A DNA stretch of 64,000 nucleotides from Strix aluco (lineage: Eukaryota; Chordata; Aves; Strigiformes; Strigidae), in contig NC_133971.1 of NCBI RefSeq assembly GCF_031877795.1, positions 83,724,446 to 83,788,445 of the forward strand. Direction: 5' to 3'. This document shows, piece after piece, positions 11,106 through 22,922 of this stretch (position 1 is the first letter of the stretch; each line of letters opens with the position of its first letter). The notes below the pieces were generated by a model. It made no database searches, was not told the origin of the DNA, and saw only the letters and a list, made by a program, of their open reading frames with translations. The translations under genes were made by a program, and so were the position numbers.

Positions 11106-13872
11106 GTGAGTGCAGCACTGATGCCAGGAAAGATGTTTCTGATGTGGCTGTGTCACCCGCCAGGGGCTCTGGTCCTGGTGTCCAGAAGCTGGGCAGTGCC
11201 TGTGCTGGGGCTTTGTCTCAGAACCCTGCAGCAGGGCTGTGGGGGGATGCAGGCTGATGGTGCCCTGTGTCCTTCTGGCACTGCAGCAAGAGAGCCACAC
11301 GCCTGCTGCTGGCCTTGGCTGTACGCTCGTGTGTTTCTGCAGGAGGATGAGAGCCGTCAGCAGCATTTCCCAGGGGATGGGGGAAGGATTTTCAGCCCTG
11401 TAGAGCGGCTCCCTGCATGAACCAACAGTTCCCTGTGCCTCTGAAGAGAGCAGGGCCAGCAGCCTGCTTCGGTCAGACCCTGCTAGGATGGAGGAGGGTG
11501 GCTTGTCTGAAGTGCTGAGGGGGCTGGCTTGCTTCTGTGCTGGGCTGTGTGCCAGTGTGATCCCCCCTCCATGCCCTGGGCTGCTCCACATGTGTCGTCT
11601 TGGAGTCAGAAACGCAGGCAGCCAGCTGAGAGCCAAGTGTGAGTTGGGAATGATGGCTCCAAGCTGAGCTTACTGGTAACAGTTGGATATTGTGCAGGAA
11701 AGCAGAGGGGAGCTCATGGGGCAGAGGGAGTGTTGGCAAGGGAAGAGGGGCTTGTTGGTCCCTGAGGGAGCAGAGGTGGGTATGTCCAACCCCAGGAATG
11801 GAGAGGGGGCAGCGATATAAACCCCATACCTCCTCTGACTCCATGGTCCTGAGCATCCATGGTGGTGAAATTTCAGCTTCTGGGCTCTCTTTTTGAAAGC
11901 GTGGGTCTCCGCTGGGGGCGGTGGCTGATGCTTCCTTTTGTGGCTGGCTTGCAAGCCTTCTTGGAACCGATAAGCCCAGGCATTGGGAAGAAGCCTGGAA
12001 GAGACTTGGTCCTCCCTCGACTTCCCTGTCTCAGCTGCACCCGTGTACCTGGGCAGGGAGCTCTGTGAGAGCGGGGGGTCTGTCTGAGGACTTTTCCATC
12101 TCCAGGCATGGTGAGACCCAGGACTGGGTCAGAGAGCGGAGCGGGGTCAGCAAGGGACTGTCTGTAGCTGCTGCCATGTGCCGGGGTAACGCACCCGGGG
12201 CTGCGGCTGTGCTGGACAGCCACAGGATCTGTACAGGCACGGAGCTGTGCCTCTACATGGAACTTGCCTTTTTGTTCTTCATGTCCTTTAAGCACTCTGC
12301 TGTTTATTCTTAATTTCCCGTCCCTGTCAGCACAGTCTCACCAGAGCTCTGTTCAGGTTTATTTTACCGAGGGAAGCTGTTGGACACATGCACAAAGGGA
12401 TTTGGGTGCCTGAGGGCCGTATGGAAGTGCTCACATCAGCTTCTTCCTCAGCACAGCTTTTGCCAAGCTCCCGGGCCCTGAAGGCCTTTAATCCCAGCTC
12501 TTGCTGCAGCATGGCCTTGTGTCCATAGGACAGGGCTGTGCTCTGGGGTTTCTTGCAAGCACAAAAGGAACCTCGTCCTTTCCTGAAACTGTAAAGGGCC
12601 CAGTACCTCGGGCATGTACAACGCTGCAGCTGTTTTGGGAGTGAAGGAGTGAAGTTACTGCCTTGCTTGCAGGGTGTGTGTAAAAGTTGAGGGGAAGGGA
12701 ATGTTAATCTTTGCATAGATGATGTGGAACAGAGGAAGCAGGAGGAAATATGATCTGTGATTTTACTCAATGTCAGGATGTAAAAAATTTTAGAGTAGAG
12801 CTGTGTTTGAGGGCGCTGGTCTTTCAAGTCCCAGAAAATAAGTGGGGCAAATCCATCTGTTCCTTGGTCCAGTTAGGCAGAAAGGGAGGGAAAATGATTT
12901 CTAGTCCAGAGTAGTGCTTAGTAAATGTACATGTTTATCTTTGATTTTTGTTGGTTTGCAAAGCAGGAAAGTGTTCTGATTTTGTTAACACTCGGAGCAG
13001 CAGCGATCCCTGGGTTTGAGGGTGTTCCTAATATTCTGAGCACTTAGTAAGGTCAGGCACAAAGTCACGTCGGGTCAGCTGCTCTCGTGAAGTGAAGCAG
13101 CTAAGTGACGTTTACCTTCCTTGTGTTCCCACCAAAAAAAATTAAAGAGTGATAAAGGAGAGTTTGGATATTAATAGCGATTTAGTTCATAATCCCAGTA
13201 AATGGGGTTCCAAAAGGAATGGAAGCGGGGGGAAGGTGCGAAGTGCCAGCAGGCCCTGGTGTGTGTTTTGTGGCTCGACCGTGGCTCGTTCTCCGCTGTG
13301 CTCTGGCCAGCCAGCCAAGCCGTCCGGTTTTCCTGGTTGCAGAAGCATCTCTGGCCTTGGAATGAACACGAGGGATCTGAGCCAAGCTCAGCAAGGCCTG
13401 ACCTCCCCTTAGCCCCGTGCCAGCCCCTGCACAAGGGCACTGGGCAGAGGCACTGGGGTGCGATGCATCTGCTGAGCGGAGCCCAGGGGGTGGAGCTGCT
13501 GGGTGAGGGCGTGGGGGGAGCCGGGGTTCAGTCAGGAGTTAGTGCTGTGCCTGTCGGGCTGCGCTTGGCAGGGTTAATTTATGACAGGGCGTTCCCGAGA
13601 GGGACAGGGGTGGTTGTGCTGTTTGTGCATCAGTGTGGGCCCGTGCCAGAGCCCTGCCGCGGGCGGGCTGGGAGGTGTGAGGTGGCAGCAAAGCAGCTGA
13701 GCGGGTGGAACTGGGATCCGGGTTAGGACCAAGCGTGGGGAGCAGGAAGCAGCTCGTCCCTGTGGAGGGGGGTGCTGGCACCGCTGTGGGTTGTGTGTGA
13801 GTGGCTTTGGAGGCTCTGTTGCCCCTCTGGGTGTTCCCCGGTGGCCTGTGGCTCTCTCCACAGCAGTTAATT

Positions 13873-14872
13873 AACCCTACACTGCCCGTGGGCTCGCGTT
13901 GTTCGATCCGGGAGAAGCCCTTTGGGTTCTGCCGGGACTGTCTGTAGCCGCTGCCCCGTGCCGGGGTAACGCACCCGGGGCTGCAGCTGTGCTGGAGCCC
14001 GGTGGGTGTGCTGGAGGCGGTTTCAGGGCCTGCTTGCTGGTCTCACTGGGGGCTTTGGGCGCTGAGCATCCCTGTCCCCTCTGCCCCCGTGTCCCAGAGC
14101 TGTCCCTCCCCCCCCCACCCCACTCCCCCCCCCCCCACCCTGCACGTCCCTGGCGTTGCCATGGCAGTGTTGGGGCCAGCTGGCATGCCCAGTTGCCCTG
14201 GCAACGGGGACAACAGCCTGTCTGGCATCGGGGATCCTCCCGTGAGTGTGTCCCCACGGCCCCCGCAGAGAAGGAGAGGTGAGGGATGATGGAGGGGTGG
14301 TGTCTGCGTCCCCTCCCCGGCCGAAAGCCGGATGGCGGCTCTGGGTGCCGGTGCTGCCGGGCCGCTCAGCCGCGGGCGGGCGGGGGGGGGCTTGGGAGCC
14401 TTGTGGAGCAGGGACCTGGGGTCCAGGGGAGCCTGGGGGGGGTGGGTGGTGACACTGGGGCAGGGGGGTGCCCGGGGCAGGGGGCCCTCGGTCCTGCCCA
14501 AGCTCTGCTGGCCGCGGGCTGCGCTCGCCCTCCTGTGGGATCTGTGTCCCTGCACGGCAGCTGCTGGTCTGGGGAGGGTCTGAGGGGGGAGGTTGCCCCC
14601 AGAGCACAGGGCAGGGGGGCTCTTGTGCTGAGCGAGAGGCACCTGGAGGATGAAGCACTTTCCCTGTCAGGGGCTGGGAGCTGGAGCCCCTTCTCCCCCC
14701 GAGCGGAGCTGGGCAGGGAGCAAGCTTTGCTCCCGGAGAGAGAAAGTGCCGGCCTGTCTCCCTTTCTCCCCCGGGGCTGCGGCCGTGAGTGCACGCGGGC
14801 TGTGGGTGAAACGTGGAGGGAGGGGGGCTGCCTGCCTCGTGCCGCTGGCCTTGCCCGCCTTGGTTTGCACAG
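13873..14872. promoter_or_regulatory. CpG-rich, promoter-like core of unit 2
   Basis: Equivalent of the unit 1 core. X-box-like sites are at 14155-14168 and 14192-14205. The G-rich run starts near 14374. Sequence of both X-boxes is unchanged from unit 1. Confidence 0.5.
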
Positions 14873-15102
14873 GGCCTTTGGGCTGTTTTGGCCTGGAATC
14901 TGTTTTGCACGGTGTGTATGTGAGAGCTTAGCTTCTTCTTGCTCTGTCTAGAAAATGCTGTGGAGGCTGAGGATGAAAAATGCAGCAGGTGGCCTAGCTG
15001 GGAGGGACTGCAAAGCCAACTCCCCCTCCCTGTCCTCTCCTTGCATTTGAAATCTGTAGGTGATTTTCTGAGCAGCAGTTCTTGCGTACATCCAGGGAAA
15101 GC

Positions 15103-15182
15103 AGTGGTGGGCTTGGCAGTGCTAGGTCTACAGTTGCACTTGATGATCTTAAAGGTCTTTTCCAGCCTAAATGATTCTATGA
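15103..15182 (+). mobile_element. CR1 LINE 3'-end fragment (unit 2)
   Basis: Same 80-bp CR1 tail at the same unit position as in unit 1; it was copied along with the unit and is not a separate insertion. Confidence 0.87.
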
Positions 15183-18100
15183 AATGTGGTCCAGATGCCA
15201 GAAAAAGCATAAATGAAAAGGGAGATGCCAAGTTGCCAAGCCAGGATAGCAGAAATCGGATGCTGGGAAGGGGAAGATGGTGCTGTAAATACCTAAGGCG
15301 GGAGCCGCAGCAGTAAATGATAGTATGTGGAGCTGGGGACTCTCCAGCAGACCCTTGGAGGGACCCTTGGTGCATCTCACTGTCAGCGGACAGCTGAAGT
15401 TCATTAAATAACAAAGATTTCATCTGCTCCTGCTGTTTATTGCCCACCTGAAATCCTCCTTGCCTCCTGCTGGCCTTGTTGTTGTCCTTCCAGGAGCAGC
15501 CAGTTGTGCCTCTGCCGCAGTGGGGCGAGGGATGGAGTCGGATGGGGTCAGTGGTTGGCAGCTGACAGCTGCTTTTGGTTTCCATCTGCTCCCCTCTTCC
15601 CTTTTAATGAGATCAGGTGCCAGGGTGCACTAGGAAGACTTCTCAGTGTGAGAGGAAGTCACAAGTGGGGTACTCAGGTCCCTGTTTTCATCCTTGGCAG
15701 AGAGAGGCTGCTCAAACCAAACCTGCACCCTCTTGAGCTGCTCCTATAACAGACCTGGTAATGGGAAACAAAAGCTCTGCCGTGAGGCTGACAGCTCCGG
15801 CTTGGGTGGGTCTGTCCTGCAACGCTGAGCTTTGAAACTCAGAGATGCTTGTGCTGGTGGTCACTGAAATGCAAACATGGCTGTTTCTGGACCCACTGGG
15901 GTGCCTATCTTTTAATTTTTTATCCTCTTTTTTTTTTTTTTTTTTTTTTTTAAATGTGGCTACTGTCTTGTCTTCTAAAATCCCAGCTGTTTTAAATGAT
16001 ATCAGTGGCTTGCGGATTCATTCTTTCAGGCCTTTGGTGCTCCCTGCACAGACTGATCAGCATTTCTGATCAACCAGTCTGATTTCATGAGTGGCTCCAC
16101 TCCTGCTTTGTGTTTTGAAGGGTTTTCCCCTCTGCTTTTGAGGCCGTGTGCTTATTACAAAGCTGTTTTTTCACGAGTGGGAAGGTTTCTCTCAAGGAGA
16201 ATCTGCAGATGTTTGGGGCTGGTTTTGTTGCTGGCTCTTTGATTCATGGTAGTTCTTGGGATGTGTGAAGGGTGGGAAGAGGTTCAAAGGAAGAACCCGA
16301 GGAGCTCGTTTAACAGTTCAGCTTGGACGATCTCTATGTGGAAAATGAAAACTTGCCCTTCTGCTCCCACTGCCAGGATGTGATGTGCTGGGAGTCAGCA
16401 TGGAGACCTCGATCACGCCAAAGCTGTGGAGTCTGACAGTACTTCCACGGCAGAGAGCAGAGGCTCTTTTGTGGGGTGCACTAGGTGCCCTGTTTAAAAA
16501 TCATAAAGCCCTGGCTCAGGTTCCAGCCCAGGACGGCCTCTGTGTGGCTGTTCTTTAACAAAATGCCCATTTTTTTTGGCAAAAGACTTTTGGATACAAA
16601 TGCAGTCAAATATTTGACTAATCCAGCAATTGCTTTGGGATTTTGCTTGAGTTCAAACTCAGCAGTTGTGGCTGTTGCATGGTTGTATTAAGCCTATGAA
16701 GGCAACTGCCCAGAGCAGGTAAAGCCACATTCCACTTTGGCTTTTTTCTCGATGCCTGCTCACACTGTAACTTCCTCGCCCAGCAGAGCTGGTGCCTTCA
16801 GGCTGCCCCAGCACCTCTTGACACAGCCCATGTGCCGCAGGGAGCTGCACCCGCTGGCCTGGCAGCGGCAAGGAGACCAGCTTGTCCCTTCAGTGCTTCA
16901 CAAGGCATAAAGAAAGCAAGCTGCTCCTTTCCCAGCACTGCTTCTGAACACGCTGTGGTGCTTTGTAGCTGCCGTGACTGTGCCTGGGGCTCCTGTGGGC
17001 TGAGGCTGAAATGCATGTCACGGGCTGGGTTTGTCCCTTCCCTGTGTCCCACTTACAGCTCTTGTTTTTTCTAATCTTCATCTCCTTTGCTTCAAATCAC
17101 AGAACCAGATGTTGGTGTTTGAAAGTGCCCTGCAGAAGAGGTACTGGACCTGCTGGGGCTTTGGATGACCGATTTGCTGTGAAACCAGGAGCCAAGGAGA
17201 CCCGTCCCACTGCAAATGGAGCTGCCAAGTGATGCCAGAAGCTGCAAATGCCAATCAAGCTGTGGTGGACCAGGTAAAGCACATTGGTTTTTTTTCTTGT
17301 CCTGGAGAAGTTGGAGGGAAGGACCACTTGTGGCATTTAGCATGGTCCTTGGAGCTGACCATGGGAGGATCTTGCTGGGCTGTGGGTGCTCAGGTATTGC
17401 CATGGTTTTAAATGCATGAGATGTCCAGTGGTAGAGAGCTGCCATGTGCTTGGGCTCTGAAGGAGGCTCTGTGCCCTCCTTGGGTGGAGGAGAGGAGGGC
17501 CTGGTGCTCCCCAGCCTGTGGTGCCCCATGGCACGGGGTGGGATGGAGAATGCCCTGGCAGGACCCTGCCAGCTGAGGAGAAGAGCTGGGTGTGGAGGAG
17601 GAGAGACTGACCCCTGCTCTGCCTCTGTGACTGTGAAAGGCCACTAAGCCCTGCTCCTACAGTGCACTGGTACTGCAGTGTGTTTCTGCCCTCAATATGG
17701 TGGGGACTTAGGTGGCTTTTGGCTGCCAGAGGACACACAAGGCCAGGAGAGTTGGGATTAAGGTAGAGTGAGCCCCAGAACAGCTATCGAAGCATCCTGT
17801 AACTGTGTAGGTGATCAGTGCCCTTGACAACTGTCCACTTTCTTGTTTAGGCTGAGATGCCTAAGGGCAGTACCCTGCTGAGTCAGGCCTGAACCTCCAT
17901 CCAGAATCAACCCATCTTCCTGTGGCATTGTCTCCTGGCAGTCACAGCCTCACAGTTACTGCCTTGCTAACCTCCATGTCAGAGATTCCCCTCGAGCTGT
18001 GATTAACTCCTTGAGGCTTGTAAATTTTCTTCTGCATTTACACAAAGACGGCTGTCTGGATTAAATGGTTTCATAGTATTACAGAAAAAGAAAACCTAGG

Positions 18101-21100
18101 AGGCATTACATTTGTTGGGGCCAAGGACTTTGATTTGTTTCAAAAAGCAGTGGGGAGAAACGAGTTTACTCTTTTTGGATTTCATGGTTGCACCGCTAAT
18201 GTCAGGGTGTGCAAAATGTAGACATTTGAGATACTGTCTTGATTTAGAAAAGGAGTAGAGAACCAGCTCAGGGTTTGGAAGTGAGATGTAAAATAAACAG
18301 AAAGTGAGGAAAAAAATTGATTCCGAACATGGGAATAAAAAGGGAGAAAGCAAACCCAGGGCTGTGTGTTGAGGTGTGTGCTACCAAAAAAATCAATGTT
18401 CTCCCCTGCAATGTGGGATTGCATTGCCCAGAGGAAGGCAGGGGAAACATGTCTGAAAGGAACCAACTTTATTTCCCTTCTTTCTCAGAAGAAAACAAGA
18501 AAACCCTGCTTGGATGAGAGAGGATTATGGGCTGCCCATTTGGGAATTCATGTCTGGGACTTCATGACGATGCAGCTGGGTAAGTGATCTCACTGCAGTT
18601 ATTTGGTAGGAAACCTTTTGATAGCATCTAAAACGGTTTGAGTGTCGCAGTCAGTCCCTTCGTTGAGCGCTGGAGTTCTTCCTTCATGCGTTAAAACGGG
18701 GGAAGGGAATTCTCCCATGGATGGTGTAAGCTGTCTGTGCCAGCACTGCCCTCCTCTCCCTGGGGCCTCACTGCAGCCCTTGTCTTTGCCTTTGCTGTAG
18801 CTCCATGTCCTCTGCAAGCCACCAGCTGTGCCCAGATACTCTGCGGGTTCGATCTGGTGAGTGCAGCACTGATGCCAGGAAAGATGTTTCTGATGTGGCT
18901 GTGTCACCCGCCAGGGGCTCTGGTCCTGGTGTCCAGAAGCTGGGCAGTGCCTGTGCTGGGGCTTTGTCTCAGAACCCTGCAGCAGGGCTGTGGGGGGATG
19001 CAGGCTGATGGTGCCCTGTGTCCTTCTGGCACTGCAGCAAGAGAGCCACACGCCTGCTGCTGGCCTTGGCTGTACGCTCGTGTGTTTCTGCAGGAGGATG
19101 AGAGCCGTCAGCAGCATTTCCCAGGGGATGGGGGAAGGATTTTCAGCCCTGTAGAGCGGCTCCCTGCATGAACCAACAGTTCCCTGTGCCTCTGAAGAGA
19201 GCAGGGCCAGCAGCCTGCTTCGGTCAGACCCTGCTAGGATGGAGGAGGGTGGCTTGTCTGAAGTGCTGAGGGGGCTGGCTTGCTTCTGTGCTGGGCTGTG
19301 TGCCAGTGTGATCCCCCCTCCATGCCCTGGGCTGCTCCACATGTGTCGTCTTGGAGTCAGAAACGCAGGCAGCCAGCTGAGAGCCAAGTGTGAGTTGGGA
19401 ATGATGGCTCCAAGCTGAGCTTACTGGTAACAGTTGGATATTGTGCAGGAAAGCAGAGGGGAGCTCATGGGGCAGAGGGAGTGTTGGCAAGGGAAGAGGG
19501 GCTTGTTGGTCCCTGAGGGAGCAGAGGTGGGTATGTCCAACCCCAGGAATGGAGAGGGGGCAGCGATATAAACCCCATACCTCCTCTGACTCCATGGTCC
19601 TGAGCATCCATGGTGGTGAAATTTCAGCTTCTGGGCTCTCTTTTTGAAAGCGTGGGTCTCCGCTGGGGGCGGTGGCTGATGCTTCCTTTTGTGGCTGGCT
19701 TGCAAGCCTTCTTGGAACCGATAAGCCCAGGCATTGGGAAGAAGCCTGGAAGAGACTTGGTCCTCCCTCGACTTCCCTGTCTCAGCTGCACCCGTGTACC
19801 TGGGCAGGGAGCTCTGTGAGAGCGGGGGGTCTGTCTGAGGACTTTTCCATCTCCAGGCATGGTGAGACCCAGGACTGGGTCAGAGAGCGGAGCGGGGTCA
19901 GCAAGGGACTGTCTGTAGCTGCTGCCATGTGCCGGGGTAACGCACCCGGGGCTGCGGCTGTGCTGGACAGCCACAGGATCTGTACAGGCACGGAGCTGTG
20001 CCTCTACATGGAACTTGCCTTTTTGTTCTTCATGTCCTTTAAGCACTCTGCTGTTTATTCTTAATTTCCCGTCCCTGTCAGCACAGTCTCACCAGAGCTC
20101 TGTTCAGGTTTATTTTACCGAGGGAAGCTGTTGGACACATGCACAAAGGGATTTGGGTGCCTGAGGGCCGTATGGAAGTGCTCACATCAGCTTCTTCCTC
20201 AGCACAGCTTTTGCCAAGCTCCCGGGCCCTGAAGGCCTTTAATCCCAGCTCTTGCTGCAGCATGGCCTTGTGTCCATAGGACAGGGCTGTGCTCTGGGGT
20301 TTCTTGCAAGCACAAAAGGAACCTCGTCCTTTCCTGAAACTGTAAAGGGCCCAGTACCTCGGGCATGTACAACGCTGCAGCTGTTTTGGGAGTGAAGGAG
20401 TGAAGTTACTGCCTTGCTTGCAGGGTGTGTGTAAAAGTTGAGGGGAAGGGAATGTTAATCTTTGCATAGATGATGTGGAACAGAGGAAGCAGGAGGAAAT
20501 ATGATCTGTGATTTTACTCAATGTCAGGATGTAAAAAATTTTAGAGTAGAGCTGTGTTTGAGGGCGCTGGTCTTTCAAGTCCCAGAAAATAAGTGGGGCA
20601 AATCCATCTGTTCCTTGGTCCAGTTAGGCAGAAAGGGAGGGAAAATGATTTCTAGTCCAGAGTAGTGCTTAGTAAATGTACATGTTTATCTTTGATTTTT
20701 GTTGGTTTGCAAAGCAGGAAAGTGTTCTGATTTTGTTAACACTCGGAGCAGCAGCGATCCCTGGGTTTGAGGGTGTTCCTAATATTCTGAGCACTTAGTA
20801 AGGTCAGGCACAAAGTCACGTCGGGTCAGCTGCTCTCGTGAAGTGAAGCAGCTAAGTGACGTTTACCTTCCTTGTGTTCCCACCAAAAAAAATTAAAGAG
20901 CGATAAAGGAGAGTTTGGATATTAATAGCGATTTAGTTCATAATCCCAGTAAATGGGGTTCCAAAAGGAATGGAAGCGGGGGGAAGGTGCGAAGTGCCAG
21001 CAGGCCCTGGTGTGTGTTTTGTGGCTCGACCGTGGCTCGTTCTCCGCTGTGCTCTGGCCAGCCAGCCAAGCCGTCCGGTTTTCCTGGTTGCAGAAGCATC

Positions 21101-21623
21101 TCTGGCCTTGGAATGAACACGAGGGATCTGAGCCAAGCTCAGCAAGGCCTGACCTCCCCTTAGCCCCGTGCCAGCCCCTGCACAAGGGCACTGGGCAGAG
21201 GCACTGGGGTGCGATGCATCTGCTGAGCGGAGCCCAGGGGGTGGAGCTGCTGGGTGAGGGCGTGGGGGGAGCCGGGGTTCAGTCAGGAGTTAGTGCTGTG
21301 CCTGTCGGGCTGCGCTTGGCAGGGTTAATTTATGACAGGGCGTTCCCGAGAGGGACAGGGGTGGTTGTGCTGTTTGTGCATCAGTGTGGGCCCGTGCCAG
21401 AGCCCTGCCGCGGGCGGGCTGGGAGGTGTGAGGTGGCAGCAAAGCAGCTGAGCGGGTGGAACTGGGATCCGGGTTAGGACCAAGCGTGGGGAGCAGGAAG
21501 CAGCTCGTCCCTGTGGAGGGGGGTGCTGGCACCGCTGTGGGTTGTGTGTGAGTGGCTTTGGAGGCTCTGTTGCCCCTCTGGGTGTTCCCCGGTGGCCTGT
21601 GGCTCTCTCCACAGCAGTTAATT

Positions 21624-22612
21624 AACCCTACACTGCCCGTGGGCTCGCGTTGTTCGATCCGGGAGAAGCCCTTTGGGTTCTGCCGGGACTGTCTGTAGCC
21701 GCTGCCCCGTGCCGGGGTAACGCACCCGGGGCTGCAGCTGTGCTGGAGCCCGGTGGGTGTGCTGGAGGCGGTTTCAGGGCCTGCTTGCTGGTCTCACTGG
21801 GGGCTTTGGGCGCTGAGCATCCCTGTCCCCTCTGCCCCCGTGTCCTGGAGCTGTCCCTCCCGTCCCCCACCCCCCCCCCCACCCCCTCCCCGGCGTTGCC
21901 ATGGCAGTGTTGGGGCCAGCTGGCATGCCCAGTTGCCCTGGCAACGGGGACAACAGCCTGTCTGGCATCGGGGATCCTCCCGTGAGTGTGTCCCCACGGC
22001 CCCCGCAGAGAAGGAGAGGTGAGGGATGATGGGGGGGTGGTGTCTGCGTCCCCTCCCCGGCCGAAAGCCGGATGGCGGCTCTGGGTGCCGGTGCTGCCGG
22101 GCCGCTCAGCCGCGGGCGGGCGGGGGGGGGCTTGGGAGCCTTGTGGAGCAGGGACCTGGGGTCCAGGGGAGCCTGGGGGGGGTGGGTGGTGACACTGGGG
22201 CAGGGGGGTGCCCGGGGCAGGGGGCCCTCGGTCCTGCCCAAGCTCTGCTGGCCGCGGGCTGCGCTCGCCCTCCTGTGGGATCTGTGTCCCTGCACGGCAG
22301 CTGCTGGTCTGGGGAGGGTCTGAGGGGGGAGGTTGCCCCCAGAGCACAGGGCAGGGGGGCTCTTGTGCTGAGCGAGAGGCACCTGGAGGATGAAGCACTT
22401 TCCCTGTCAGGGGCTGGGAGCTGGAGCCCCTTCTCCCCCCGAGCGGAGCTGGGCAGGGAGCAAGCTTTGCTCCCGGAGAGAGAAAGTGCCGGCCTGTCTC
22501 CCTTTCTCCCCCGGGGCTGCGGCCGTGAGTGCACGCGGGCTGTGGGTGAAACGTGGAGGGAGGGGGGCTGCCTGCCTCGTGCCGCTGGCCTTGCCCGCCT
22601 TGGTTTGCACAG
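21624..22612. promoter_or_regulatory. CpG-rich, promoter-like core of unit 3
   Basis: X-box-like sites are at 21895-21908 and 21932-21945, unchanged. The C-tract just upstream is shorter and of a different allele, so the X-boxes are kept while the flank has changed. Confidence 0.5.
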
Positions 22613-22842
22613 GGCCTTTGGGCTGTTTTGGCCTGGAATCTGTTTTGCACGGTGTGTATGTGAGAGCTTAGCTTCTTCTTGCTCTGTCTAGAAAATGCTG
22701 TGGAGGCTGAGGATGAAAAATGCAGCAGGTGGCCTAGCTGGGAGGGACTGCAAAGCCAACTCCCCCTCCCTGTCCTCTCCTTGCATTTGAAATCTGTAGG
22801 TGATTTTCTGAGCAGCAGTTCTTGCGTACATCCAGGGAAAGC

Positions 22843-22922
22843 AGTGGTGGGCTTGGCAGTGCTAGGTCTACAGTTGCACTTGATGATCTTAAAGGTCTTT
22901 TCCAGCCTAAATGATTCTATGA
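22843..22922 (+). mobile_element. CR1 LINE 3'-end fragment (unit 3)
   Basis: Same CR1 tail as in units 1 and 2, at the equivalent position. Confidence 0.87.

Larger units (their letters stand above)
7742..15493 (+). repeat. Macrosatellite unit 2
   Basis: Second direct copy (7752 bp). It agrees with units 3 and 4 at nearly all sites where unit 1 differs. It shares with unit 1 the long C-tract allele in the CpG-rich core. Internal landmarks in order are a T25 run (8176-8200), three exon-like intervals (9352-9522, 10738-10828, 11050-11105), a 62-bp motif present twice (from 12154 and from 13934), a CpG-rich core (about 13873-14872) and a CR1 tail (15103-15182). Confidence 0.95.

Noticed and set aside
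10848-11636. 262-codon minus-strand frame in units 2-4
   Set aside because: No family resemblance. Unit 1 has an altered version after single-base indels, and the frame lies antisense to exon-like interval 3.
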